Shown here one piece after another: positions 37,223 through 45,731 of a DNA stretch of 64,000 nt (positions are counted from its first letter, which is position 1; every line of letters begins with the position of its first letter). A program made the position numbers and the translations under genes. The stretch spans positions 1,488,001 to 1,552,000 of the forward strand of contig OZ253540.1 in assembly GCA_965262485.1 (NCBI GenBank), read 5' to 3'. The notes beneath the pieces are model-generated. The model had not been told where the DNA came from. It worked only from the letters and a program-made list of their open reading frames with translations, and did not search any database. The stretch is from Bin87 sp965262485 (GTDB lineage: Bacteria; Chloroflexota; Dehalococcoidia; Lucifugimonadales; UBA3495).

Positions 37223-38455
37223 TTGAACACTCTGACCACAAAATCCGGCCCCCTTGCCGGCCTCAAAGTACTGGATTTGTCCATCATAGTCGCGGGCGGC
37301 ACGGCATCATCACTCATGGCCGATTTCGGGGCGGAGGTGGTCAAAGTTGAACGGCCGGGAACGGGTGATCCGTTACGCAACTGGGGGCCGTTCTACAACG
37401 GGGTGTCGCTGTGGTGGAAAGTGCATTCCCGCAACAAGGAATCGATCACCCTCAATATGGGGGAGCCCAAAGGGCAGGAACTGCTGAAACAGTTGGCGGC
37501 TCAGGCGGATGTGCTGATCGAGGGGTTCCGGCCCGGAACCCTGGAGCGATGGGGATTGGGACCTTCGGATCTGCACAGCGCGGACGTGAACCCGGGACTG
37601 GTCATATTGCGATTCTCGGGGTTCGGGCAGACCGGCCCCTACAAGGATCGACCCGGATTTGGCACGATTGCCGAGTGCATGAGCGGTTACATTGGTATGA
37701 CGGGCTTCCCCGATACGCCGCCAAACCTGCCCCCGGTTCCGTTGGCTGACGAAATCGCCGGCGTGTTCGGCGCGATGGCGGGCATGATGGCCATCTACCG
37801 GAGAGATGCGGACCGGCGCGACGGGGAACCGGGCGCCGGCCAGGTGGTTGACCTCAGCCTATTTGAGCCGTTGTTCCGGCTATGCATACCGCACCTTACG
37901 ATCTATGACCGGTTGGGTGAAATCAGGGAGCGCGTCGGCAACGACTTCCCCGACGCGGCCCCGCGCAGTCTGTATCGAACCGGCGACGACCATTGGCTGG
38001 GGCTTTCTGCCACATCGCAAAACACGTGGGAGGGCCTGGCTCGGGCGATGGGTTTGGATGCGCTGCTGCAGGACCCGAGGTTCGCCAACAACGCCGCCCG
38101 ACTGGAAAACAAGGACTCGCTGAACGAAATACTGCAGCGATGGCTGGGAAGCCGCTCGACCGACGACATCATGGATGAACTGATACCGGCGGGAGGGGTG
38201 GTTGGCCCGGTGTACAACAGCGCCGACATTGTCAATGACCCTCACTACCAGGACCGCGATGATATCGTCGCGGTCGATGACCCTCAACTGGGATCAACCA
38301 TTATGCTGGGGGTAGTGCCAAAATTCAGCGAGACACCCGGAGAATTGCGCCACATGGGTCCCACCGTGGGCGAACACAACCAGGACGTTTACGGTGGCTG
38401 GCTGGGGCTTGACGACCAAGAGATCGAAATGCTGACCGAAGAAGGGATAGTTTGA
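37223..38455 (+). CDS. CaiB/BaiF-family (class III) CoA-transferase
   Basis: Moves CoA between carboxylic acids through an aspartyl-CoA anhydride. The 410-residue protein has LKVLDLSIIVAGGTASSLMADFGAEVVKVE at the N-terminus, RFSGFGQTGPY, and the likely catalytic aspartate in PLADEIAG. TTG at 37223 is the only start giving the complete conserved N-terminus. The substrate is unknown; family members act on carnitine, bile acids, mesaconate, 2-methylacyl-CoA and oxalate. It lies between a hydrolase and rdgB. Confidence 0.9.
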   Translation: MNTLTTKSGPLAGLKVLDLSIIVAGGTASSLMADFGAEVVKVERPGTGDPLRNWGPFYNGVSLWWKVHSRNKESITLNMGEPKGQELLKQLAAQADVLIEGFRPGTLERWGLGPSDLHSADVNPGLVILRFSGFGQTGPYKDRPGFGTIAECMSGYIGMTGFPDTPPNLPPVPLADEIAGVFGAMAGMMAIYRRDADRRDGEPGAGQVVDLSLFEPLFRLCIPHLTIYDRLGEIRERVGNDFPDAAPRSLYRTGDDHWLGLSATSQNTWEGLARAMGLDALLQDPRFANNAARLENKDSLNEILQRWLGSRSTDDIMDELIPAGGVVGPVYNSADIVNDPHYQDRDDIVAVDDPQLGSTIMLGVVPKFSETPGELRHMGPTVGEHNQDVYGGWLGLDDQEIEMLTEEGIV

Positions 38456-38489
38456 TTCTCGCTGCGAGGTGGATGCCCTCTTGCAACCT

Positions 38490-39161
38490 ATGCAATTACT
38501 AATTGCGACGCGCAACGCCGGCAAAATGCGCGAATATCGGGAGTTGCTGGCGAACCACGCGAGCCGTCTGATTTCTTTGGACGACCTGGGGATACCGGAT
38601 GAGGTGGAAGAGACCGGGGACAGTTTCCGGTCAAATGCCATCCTCAAAGCGAGTTCATACGCCAGGTTATCCGGGTGCCTGACGCTGTCGGATGATTCGG
38701 GGTTGGAGGTAGATGCCCTGCAGAGAGCGCCCGGCATATACTCGGCGCGCTACGGGGGTGACGCCTGCGATACTGACGAGGACCGGGTTCAATTATTGTT
38801 GGAAAACCTGCATGGAGTACCGTGGGAGTTGCGGACGGCCCGGTTTTGTTGCGTTACGGCGGTCGCAGCGCCGCCGGGTTTGACCCTCACCGGCGACGCC
38901 CAGACGGGCCGATTCGTGGTGTCCGGGGATACTCGTGCGGCAACAGTCGTTGGTTCGGTGGCCGGAGTGATACAATACGAACCGAAGGGCGATCATGGCT
39001 TTGGTTATGATCCGGTGTTCTATTTGCCGTCATACGCGCAAACCATTGCCCAGTTGCCCCTGAGCGAAAAGAATCGGATCAGCCATCGCGCTGACGCTGC
39101 CCGAAAGGCCCGCCGAATACTGGATCTCACGTTGGGCCCACGGGAAGTCGCTGCGAGTTAG
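38490..39161 (+). CDS. rdgB: RdgB/HAM1-type XTP/dITP pyrophosphatase
   Basis: Removes non-canonical purine nucleotides (dITP, XTP) from the pool. LLIATRNAGKMREY at the N-terminus, LSDDSGLEVDAL and the GFGYDPVFYLP segment are the family signature. ATG 38490 is chosen over an upstream GTG at 38469 because it places MQLLIATRN at the normal start; the product is 223 residues. One base separates its stop from moaA. Confidence 0.92.
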   Translation: MQLLIATRNAGKMREYRELLANHASRLISLDDLGIPDEVEETGDSFRSNAILKASSYARLSGCLTLSDDSGLEVDALQRAPGIYSARYGGDACDTDEDRVQLLLENLHGVPWELRTARFCCVTAVAAPPGLTLTGDAQTGRFVVSGDTRAATVVGSVAGVIQYEPKGDHGFGYDPVFYLPSYAQTIAQLPLSEKNRISHRADAARKARRILDLTLGPREVAAS

Positions 39162-39162
39162 T

Positions 39163-40182
39163 ATGATTTCAGACCTGTTTGGCAGGCCACTAAGGGATTT
39201 GCGGATTTCGGTTACGGACCGGTGCAATTTCCGGTGTCCATATTGTATGCCCGCGGAGATATTTGGAGAGGCTTACCAGTTTTTACCGAAAGCCGAAATC
39301 CTGACTTTTGAGGAGATTGCGCGGCTGTCGCGTCTTTTCGTCGAACTGGGAGTGAACAAGCTGCGCATAACCGGGGGCGAACCACTGTTGCGAGTGGACT
39401 TGCCCGATCTGGTGCGGCAACTGGCTGAAATACCCGGCGCCGATGACATGACGTTGACCACCAACGCTTATCTACTTGCGCAACAGGCCCAGCCGTTGAA
39501 AGACGCCGGATTGCATCGCATTACGGTGAGCCTGGATTCGCTGGACGATGAGGTATTCAAGCAGATGAACGGGCGCGGATTCGGTACGCGCCGGGTCCTG
39601 GACGGGATTCGCCGGGCCGCCGATTGCGGATTGGCTCCCATCAAGATAAATGCTGTGGTACAGAAAGGCGTTAACGACCACACCATTGTGGATCTTGCCC
39701 GTCATTTCAAGGGCACCGAACACATCGTGCGGTTTATCGAATATATGGACGTGGGCAATCGCAACGGCTGGAAACTGGATGAGGTGGTGTCTGCGGCCGA
39801 GATCGTGGCCATGATCGACGCTGAACTCCCGATTGAACCGGCGGAGGCCAACTACGTTGGTGAAGTCGCCCGGCGCTGGCGGTATCGGGACGGTGAAGGC
39901 GAGATCGGCGTTATCGCATCGGTGACCCAACCGTTCTGTGCGGACTGCACGCGCGCCCGCCTGTCCACCGATGGCCGCCTTTACACCTGCCTGTTCGCGT
40001 CCGACGGCGTGGACCTGCGAGGGCCGATGCGAAATGGCGCCGATGACGACGAATTGCGTGGGATAATCACGAGGATCTGGTCGATTCGGAGGGACCGCTA
40101 CTCTGAAGAACGGGCCGAAATCACCGAGGACGGCGGAGCCAGCCCCAGGCCCAAAGTCGAGATGTATCAAATCGGCGGCTGA
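39163..40182 (+). CDS. moaA: GTP 3',8-cyclase MoaA (radical SAM)
   Basis: First step of molybdenum cofactor synthesis, forming 3',8-cH2GTP. The radical SAM cluster motif is CNFRCPYC, and the C-terminal second [4Fe-4S] site is visible as FCADCTRARLSTDGRLYTC. RITGGEPLLR is the SAM-binding GGE region. The 339-residue length is standard, but the C-terminal double glycine lies in MYQIGG as expected for MoaC interplay. It is followed 11 bp later by moaC. Confidence 0.95.
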   Translation: MISDLFGRPLRDLRISVTDRCNFRCPYCMPAEIFGEAYQFLPKAEILTFEEIARLSRLFVELGVNKLRITGGEPLLRVDLPDLVRQLAEIPGADDMTLTTNAYLLAQQAQPLKDAGLHRITVSLDSLDDEVFKQMNGRGFGTRRVLDGIRRAADCGLAPIKINAVVQKGVNDHTIVDLARHFKGTEHIVRFIEYMDVGNRNGWKLDEVVSAAEIVAMIDAELPIEPAEANYVGEVARRWRYRDGEGEIGVIASVTQPFCADCTRARLSTDGRLYTCLFASDGVDLRGPMRNGADDDELRGIITRIWSIRRDRYSEERAEITEDGGASPRPKVEMYQIGG

Positions 40183-40193
40183 CCGGATAAATT

Positions 40194-40703
40194 ATGGCTG
40201 CACAAAGTGAAGACAAGCCCACCAACCGCCTGACGCACTTGGCCGAGGATGGCAGCGCGCGAATGGTGGACGTAGGCTGGAAGCCGGTTACCGACCGGAT
40301 GGCGGAAGCGTGCGGTTATGTTGTGATGGAACCGGCCACGCTGGCGTTGATACGCGATGGGCTGATGAAAAAGGGCGATGTGCTAACCATCGCGCAGCTG
40401 GCGGGGATTATGGGGGCCAAACGCACGTCCGAATTGATACCACTGTGCCACCCGCTGCCGCTCAATAAGGTTGACGTGGATTTAACGCTGGAAGAACCGG
40501 AACACCGGGTCCGTGTTACTGCGACGGCCACCACATCCGGCAAGACCGGGGTGGAGATGGAGGCTCTCACCGCCGTTTCGGTGGCGGCGCTCACCGTTTA
40601 CGACATGTGCAAGGCGGTTGATCGGGCGGTGCGCATCGACGGGGTTCGTCTTTTGCGGAAATCCGGTGGCCAGTCGGGGGACATCGATCTGACCGGAGTC
40701 TAA
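40194..40703 (+). CDS. moaC: Cyclic pyranopterin monophosphate synthase MoaC
   Basis: Converts the MoaA product to cPMP. Signatures are AKRTSELIPLCHPLPL and GVEMEALTAVSVAALTVYDMCKA, with the catalytic lysine in the following KAVDR region. The 169-residue length is typical. It forms a two-gene Moco unit with moaA; moaB/mogA, moaD, moaE and moeA are not in the window. Confidence 0.95.
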   Translation: MAAQSEDKPTNRLTHLAEDGSARMVDVGWKPVTDRMAEACGYVVMEPATLALIRDGLMKKGDVLTIAQLAGIMGAKRTSELIPLCHPLPLNKVDVDLTLEEPEHRVRVTATATTSGKTGVEMEALTAVSVAALTVYDMCKAVDRAVRIDGVRLLRKSGGQSGDIDLTGV

Positions 40704-41085
40704 CCACCCCGGCGGCGCACTTCGGCGGCCAAGGTTCGGATCGCCGCCACCAGGTAGACGAAATACTCTTCGGGCGCTGCATCGAGTGGTTTGAATTGCT
40801 CTACCTGATCGACCTCCAACACGCCGACGATGCCAGGGATAGCGGCGACTTCCAGCTCGCTGATGCTGCCGTCGGGGTGACCACCACGCAACCCCGGTCG
40901 CCCGTCTGGACATGCGGCGATTCCACCTCGACAGCCTGGATAGTGGCCATGCCGAGGAAAGGCGGGAAAGGGTTTAGCCGGCGGCACAAATCGGCCAGTA
41001 TTGCTTCCAGTCCGGTGATGGCCTGAACCAGCACTGCGTCGGCGGCTTCCAGCGGGTTGGCGGCATGGTCGCGTTGGGCGTCCAT
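40700..41085 (-). pseudogene. Small conserved-looking gene interrupted by a single-base frameshift
   Basis: Two overlapping minus-strand frames encode one continuous protein if one C is added to the CCCC run near 40888-40891. The first part is MDAQRDHAANPLEAADAVLVQ to RGCVVVTP; the second part is DGSISELEVAAIPGIVGVLEV to AAEVRRRGG. The repaired product would be about 128 residues. I do not recognise the family. It converges on moaC with a four-base overlap. A real null mutation and an assembly error in a homopolymer are both possible. Confidence 0.55.
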
Positions 41086-41398
41086 GGTTTTATTGCAGGA
41101 CGCGCGTGGCGGGGATCATAGCCGGCGCAATCCGGAACACAGAAAGCAAGATTGAGTCGGATTTCGGACGGTCTCCAATCCTTTCGGCCACTGGATTCCC
41201 GCTTTCGCGGGAAAGACGAGAGCACTGGATTCCCGCGTGCGCCGGCTGGATTCCCGCGTGCGCCGGAAAGACGCGAGCAGTAGAATCAAAATCCGATTGC
41301 CCTGAGATCGTGGCCGGCGCAATTGACAATGCCACGGAGCGGGCCGTAACATTGATGTCGCGTGGCAGCGCTGACGGCTGGTCGGCGACCCGCAGGTT
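41086..41398. other. Non-coding region with palindromic repeats upstream of tRNA-Met
   Basis: Contains copies of the genome's palindromic core with CTGGATTCCCGC at about 41191-41217, and two derived half-units GATTCCCGCGTGCGCCGG at about 41226-41270. No gene is supported. Confidence 0.6.
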
Positions 41399-41473
41399 GG
41401 CGACGTAGCTCAGAGGCAGAGCGGGCGCTTCATAAGCGCTAGGTCGTTGGTTCGAATCCATCCGTCGCCACCA
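41399..41473 (+). tRNA. tRNA-Met (CAU), elongator type
   Basis: Seven-base-pair acceptor stem GGCGACG/CGTCGCC, D-loop AGCTCAGAGGCAGAGC, anticodon loop TTCATAA with anticodon CAT, T-loop GTTCGAATC, and an encoded CCA. The first pair is G-C, not the C-A mismatch of initiator tRNA, so elongator Met is favoured. An Ile-2 tRNA with modified CAU anticodon cannot be fully excluded. Confidence 0.93.
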
Positions 41474-41534
41474 CCAATAGCATAGCGGCTAATAACATAG
41501 CGGCCAGACACGTCGCGGCCAATGAAGATAAGAC

Positions 41535-41562
41535 AAAGCCGGGTGTCGCCACCCGGCTTTTT
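41535..41562 (+). terminator. Rho-independent terminator after tRNA-Met
   Basis: Stem AAAGCCGGGTG / CACCCGGCTTT with loop TCGC and a run of five T. It is about 60 bases after the tRNA and just before the convergent PAC2 gene. Confidence 0.88.
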
Positions 41563-41582
41563 GCATTGTATTCGGGAAACAG

Positions 41583-42494
41583 TTACTCGTCGCGATCGCC
41601 CAATTCTCCGCCCAGCTCGCTCAGGAACTGTTCGATCTCGGGCGACAGAGACACTGGGTCGGATTGGGGTTGACTCTCGGCTGGCTCAACGGTTTCTGCC
41701 TCGTTTGAGTCGTAGTACGCCTCCATCTGCTGGATCAGGCCCTGAAGCTCCGAATTGCGTTCCACGGCTGAACTCAACTCTCGATATTGACGTTGACCGC
41801 GTCGAGTCGGGGCCAGGTCGGCTGGGATGTCAGGGTACACGGATGACAGAGTTTCAAGCATCCTTGCTGTGCCGTTGAAGTCCTCATCGAGTTGGACGTA
41901 TTGGGGCAGGTGAACCATGAAATTGATTGATTCGACGCCCAATTGGTCAATGCCGTCCGAAACCAGATTCATGATCGTAGTCGGGCCCTGATACGTGCTG
42001 CCCCGCAGCTTGAGATTCGGCACGGGTCGAATCTGGGACACCGCGCCCAGTGATCCGGTAACCAGCAGTGGCCTGGTGTGCGGCACTGCGTCGTACATGG
42101 CGCCCAATCGACAATAGCGTTTTACTTCGAAATGTTTGACGACTTCGAGGATGGAGTCGGTATAAACTTCGCTGTTGGCATGGGGTTCGCGCAGGTGGAA
42201 GAAAAGGTAATCGGGCCCGTTTTCGGTTACGGCGTATCTGATGACGCTGTTGGGGATCCGCACCTGGCGTTTGTCATCTACGAGTCGCATACTGGGACGG
42301 TACCTGGTGAAATCAAAAAATTCACCGGGGCGATGAAGGCGTCCCAATTCGCGCGAACCAAGATACCTTTCCAGCCTGGTAAGGGTGAGTGTGCCCACGC
42401 TGCCAACATCCACCCACGGGCGGATCATGGCGAAGACGTGGGGGTCGCGCAGCTCGGGCAACGGTTCCTGTAGTTCGAAAGCACCAATTCTCAT
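41583..42494 (-). CDS. PAC2-family protein
   Basis: A 303-residue protein of the PAC2 (proteasome assembly chaperone-like / ATP-grasp-associated) family. Family features are MIRPWVDVGSVGTLTLTRLERYL at the N-terminus, then LLVTGSLGAVSQ and a later region GIDQLGVESINFMVHLPQYVQ. The start ATG 42494 (MRIGAFELQEPL) is used. The C-terminal 70 residues are acidic and likely disordered (ESQPQSDPVSLSPEIEQF). In actinobacteria and archaea these proteins accompany proteasome genes; none is seen here. It diverges from the LLM oxidoreductase gene. Confidence 0.78.
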   Translation of the reverse strand: MRIGAFELQEPLPELRDPHVFAMIRPWVDVGSVGTLTLTRLERYLGSRELGRLHRPGEFFDFTRYRPSMRLVDDKRQVRIPNSVIRYAVTENGPDYLFFHLREPHANSEVYTDSILEVVKHFEVKRYCRLGAMYDAVPHTRPLLVTGSLGAVSQIRPVPNLKLRGSTYQGPTTIMNLVSDGIDQLGVESINFMVHLPQYVQLDEDFNGTARMLETLSSVYPDIPADLAPTRRGQRQYRELSSAVERNSELQGLIQQMEAYYDSNEAETVEPAESQPQSDPVSLSPEIEQFLSELGGELGDRDE

Positions 42495-42658
42495 AATGCC
42501 AATATCTTGCCAGACGCCACGTTTTAATTCAAGCGAACCCGAAGGTTGAATGCCCGGACGGGTTGGCCTACAATGCCTTGGACGATGTTGTAAACGATTT
42601 CGCCGGAGAAAATCCATCACTTAGCGCAATCTCGCGCGCCAATTGCCGGAGGCACCAA

Positions 42659-43849
42659 ATGATCACCACCTTTGACAGCCTGTACGCTGGTCACGTCGAT
42701 ATGGACAACGTTGGATACGCCGGTACCGCGGTCAACGATCGTTCGTATTCGGATGAGTTCCTGGCTGGCGCGTTCGATAAAGGCGTTGCCATTGCGCAAA
42801 CACTGGATAAGCACGGCTACGATACTTTCTGGATGGCGGAGCACCATTTTCAGCCCGAGGGTTATGAGTGCATTCCGAATCTGCTGATGTTTATCGTGCA
42901 TCTGGCTCACCTGACCGAAAGGTTGCGGTTCGGATGCGGGTTCAACATTGCGCCGATGTGGCATCCGTTGCGATTGGCCGAAGACTTCGCCGCCGCAGAC
43001 TGGATGACGAACGGCCGGGTGACTTTCGGCGTGGGCCGCGGTTACCACACCCGTGAGGTGGAGTCATTCGGATCCCCGTTGATGGACCAGGCCGCCAACC
43101 GGGAGCTATTTGAAGAACAGGTGCAGGTGATTTTCAAAGCCTTTAACGAGCGATCATTCTCGCATCACGGCAAGCATTTCGACTTCCCTCCCCAGGTACC
43201 GTATCGTGGTTACCAACTGGAAGAAATTACATTGGTTCCGCGTCCCAAAAACCTTCCGGTGGAGTGTTGGCAACCCATCCAGGGCGGCACGGGACGAGCG
43301 CTCGAGTTCATGGCCAGCATGGGAATCAAGGGAGTGATTGGCGGGGGTTCGTCTGAGGGTGGGGCGATGGACGGCATCATGCACGCGTATCGCGACGCGT
43401 TGACGCGCCACGGCAAACCGGAAGCCGAGCTGGGCGAGGATTTGGCCGTTGGGTTCCATTTCCACATCGCGCCGACGGTGGAAGAGGCTGCCCGGCAGGC
43501 CGGCCGGTATTACGAAGAAAACCTGAAGATGTTCGGGCCGTTGCGGTTGACGCGCGGCTTGACGGAACAGCAGATCCTGGACATCAGCAACCCGCAGGTG
43601 GCGCCCAACGCGGGATTGCCGCGGATTGAGGACGCCATCGAGAACGGCAGCGTGCTGGCCGGGACTCCGGAATCAATTATTGAGAAACTGAAGGGAGTTG
43701 AGGAACGGTATCCTGGCCTGAAGAGAGTTCAGGTGGGGCAGCCGGTAGGCACTCCACAGTCCATCATTCTGGAGCAGCTGCAGTGGTTCGCAGAAGAGGT
43801 AATGCCGGCCTTCAAAAACATGGAGGTTGCAGTGCCCGCCGACGACTAA
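42659..43849 (+). CDS. LLM-class flavin-dependent oxidoreductase 1
   Basis: Luciferase-like (bacterial) monooxygenase of 396 residues that uses reduced FMN or F420. GGAGG six bases upstream sets the ATG at 42659. Conserved features are DTFWMAEHHFQPEGY, RLRFGCGFNIAPMWHPLRLAEDFA, and GRVTFGVGRGYHTREVESFG, followed by a PFAM-type barrel. The substrate is unknown; the related family oxidises alkanes, sulfonates or aromatic compounds. Such enzymes are expanded in SAR202 genomes. A second family member lies at 49.5 kb. Confidence 0.9.
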   Translation: MITTFDSLYAGHVDMDNVGYAGTAVNDRSYSDEFLAGAFDKGVAIAQTLDKHGYDTFWMAEHHFQPEGYECIPNLLMFIVHLAHLTERLRFGCGFNIAPMWHPLRLAEDFAAADWMTNGRVTFGVGRGYHTREVESFGSPLMDQAANRELFEEQVQVIFKAFNERSFSHHGKHFDFPPQVPYRGYQLEEITLVPRPKNLPVECWQPIQGGTGRALEFMASMGIKGVIGGGSSEGGAMDGIMHAYRDALTRHGKPEAELGEDLAVGFHFHIAPTVEEAARQAGRYYEENLKMFGPLRLTRGLTEQQILDISNPQVAPNAGLPRIEDAIENGSVLAGTPESIIEKLKGVEERYPGLKRVQVGQPVGTPQSIILEQLQWFAEEVMPAFKNMEVAVPADD

Positions 43850-43891
43850 CCACCTCGTCAACGCAGCGGCTAAATCCGCCCATTTTGATGA

Positions 43892-43920
43892 CGGGCAGCA
43901 ACTAACGGAATTGCTGCCCG
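43892..43920 (+). terminator. Hairpin after the first LLM oxidoreductase gene
   Basis: Ten-base-pair stem CGGGCAGCAA / TTGCTGCCCG with a nine-base loop, 43 bases after the stop. No T-tract, so termination is likely but weak. Confidence 0.5.
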
Positions 43921-43963
43921 ATTGATATTCTGGTAGGGCGAATCAAAACACGGAGACTATTTT

Positions 43964-44746
43964 ATGCCCGAAACTACCAGTTTTCCATCCGGCACGCCAT
44001 CGTGGGCTGACCACCTTTCCCACAACGGTCAGGCTGCGAAAGACTTCTACACAAGCCTGTTCGGCTGGACTTACGACGACCATCCGGCCGGCCCTGACCT
44101 GGTCTACACCATGTTTTCCCACAACGGCATGGCCGCCTGCGCTTCCGCTGAAGCCGGCCCAGGCCAGGAAAATCTGCCCCCACACTGGAGCGTCTACGTA
44201 ACCGTCGATGACCTGGAAGCGGCCATAGAGCGTGCCAAAGCCGCCGGCGGAACCGTCGTCTTCGACCCCTGCGATGTCATGGACGTCGGCCGCATGGCCA
44301 TCATCCAGGACAAGGAGGGCGCGTTCCTCCGACTGTGGTACCCGCTCAAGCACGCCGGCGCCGGCGTCATGATGGAGCCAGGGGCTCTCTGCTGGTTTGA
44401 GCTGGCAACCACCGACCCGGAATCAGCCGGCGCCTTCTACGACCAGGTGCTGGGAACCCAGACTATTCCCGACCCGGACCAACCCGAGTTTCCCTACTGG
44501 CTGGTGCAAGTCGCCGGCAACCATGCCGCCGGCATCATCCAAATCGGCGAGGATTGGGGCCCCGTTCCCCCCAACTGGGGCGTCTACTTCGGCGTCAGCG
44601 ACGTTGACGCAACCGTCGCCAAAGCCCAGGAACTCGGCGGCGGCGTGGTGGTCGAACCCCGCGACATCGCTGACTTTGCCCGCTTTTCGGTGCTGAAAGA
44701 CAGTGAAGGGGCCGTTTTCTCGGTTATCAAGCTGAACGAGTGGTAG
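43964..44746 (+). CDS. Two-domain VOC (glyoxalase/bleomycin-resistance) family protein
   Basis: A 260-residue protein with two vicinal oxygen chelate domains (about residues 8-120 and 135-258). Domain 1 begins PSWADHLSHNGQAAKDFYTSLFGW, domain 2 CWFELATTDPESAGAFYDQVLG. The paired arrangement resembles CFP30/YfiE-like hydroxylases and other two-domain VOC enzymes. No metal-ligand pattern can be assigned reliably. It follows the LLM gene in the same direction after a hairpin, so it is probably a separate unit. Confidence 0.87.
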   Translation: MPETTSFPSGTPSWADHLSHNGQAAKDFYTSLFGWTYDDHPAGPDLVYTMFSHNGMAACASAEAGPGQENLPPHWSVYVTVDDLEAAIERAKAAGGTVVFDPCDVMDVGRMAIIQDKEGAFLRLWYPLKHAGAGVMMEPGALCWFELATTDPESAGAFYDQVLGTQTIPDPDQPEFPYWLVQVAGNHAAGIIQIGEDWGPVPPNWGVYFGVSDVDATVAKAQELGGGVVVEPRDIADFARFSVLKDSEGAVFSVIKLNEW

Positions 44747-44775
44747 GGCAAACCCGCCGGGACGGGGTTTCACCC

Positions 44776-45699
44776 TCACCCCAGCCCTCTCCCATAAAGA
44801 GAGAGGGTGCCCGGCGGATAATTATCCAGCCACCAGCGGGCGATTTCATCGCGGCGGGCAAACCAGACACCGGGATGGCTACGGGCATAACGGAGGAACC
44901 GGTCCAGCGCGCGCGAACGAGCGGGCCGGCCGGCGATGCGGCAGTGCAGACCCACCGACATCATTTTGGGATGGGTGCGGCCCTCGTCGTATAACACGTC
45001 GAAGGTGTCTTTCATGTATTCGTAAAAGTCGCCGACGCTGTTCAGACCGCCGCGCCAAAACCTGGCGTCGTTGGTTTCGAAGCTGTAGGGCAACACCAAC
45101 CAGGGTTTGCCGTTTACGTCGGTATAATATGGCAGGTCGTCGTTGAAAACGCCGCTGTCGTAGAAGAATCCTCCCTCACTGGCCACCAGGTCGCGGGTGT
45201 TTACGCTCGGGCCGTAGCGTGTGAACCAACCGACGGGCCGCACGCCGGTGGTGGCGGCCAGAGACTCCACGGTTTTGCGTATTGCTTCGGCTTCCTCGGC
45301 TCTGGATTTATTGTGGTACTCCTCCCAACGGTATCCGTGACCACAGATTTCATGCCCGCGGTTCACCACCTCGCGCCCCACCTCAAGGTTGCGTTCGATG
45401 GCAACGGCGCAACAGAAAAAGGTGCTCTTGACGTCGTAGCGGTCCAGCAGGTTCAGGATTCTCCAAACCCCGACCCGGCTGCCATACTCGAAGAATGATT
45501 CGTTGAACAGGTCACGTTGACCGGAAGGGATCGGGGATGGCACTTCGTTATTGGACTCATGGTGGTCGTCGCCATCCAGCAGGGACGCCTCGCTGCCTTC
45601 CTCGTAGTTGACCACAACCGAGATTGCGATGCGGGCGTTTCCCGGCCAACGTACTGAAGGCGGATTTGCTCCGTATCCGATAAAATCGCGCTCGTTCAT
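44776..45699 (-). CDS. Polysaccharide deacetylase / PuuE allantoinase-family hydrolase
   Basis: NodB-fold hydrolase of 307 residues. VVNYEEGSE holds the metal/base region, ICGHGYRWEEY is the conserved histidine motif and MMSVGLHCRIAGRPAR a C-terminal motif, all closest to the PuuE allantoinase-like branch that acts on cyclic amide or ureide substrates. The last codons (LSLYGRGLG) come from a CCCTCTC inverted repeat, so the C-terminus is repeat-derived. It is the third gene of the UGSC selenoprotein operon, 32 bp after the 362-residue gene. Confidence 0.85.
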   Translation of the reverse strand: MNERDFIGYGANPPSVRWPGNARIAISVVVNYEEGSEASLLDGDDHHESNNEVPSPIPSGQRDLFNESFFEYGSRVGVWRILNLLDRYDVKSTFFCCAVAIERNLEVGREVVNRGHEICGHGYRWEEYHNKSRAEEAEAIRKTVESLAATTGVRPVGWFTRYGPSVNTRDLVASEGGFFYDSGVFNDDLPYYTDVNGKPWLVLPYSFETNDARFWRGGLNSVGDFYEYMKDTFDVLYDEGRTHPKMMSVGLHCRIAGRPARSRALDRFLRYARSHPGVWFARRDEIARWWLDNYPPGTLSLYGRGLG

Positions 45700-45731
45700 G
45701 AATCTGCCTGCCTGATCTAGAAGTTAGCCAG

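Noticed and set aside
41399..41473. tRNA-Sec or initiator tRNA
   Set aside because: It has normal seven-base-pair acceptor and short variable arms with anticodon CAT and a G-C first pair; it is an elongator-type Met tRNA.
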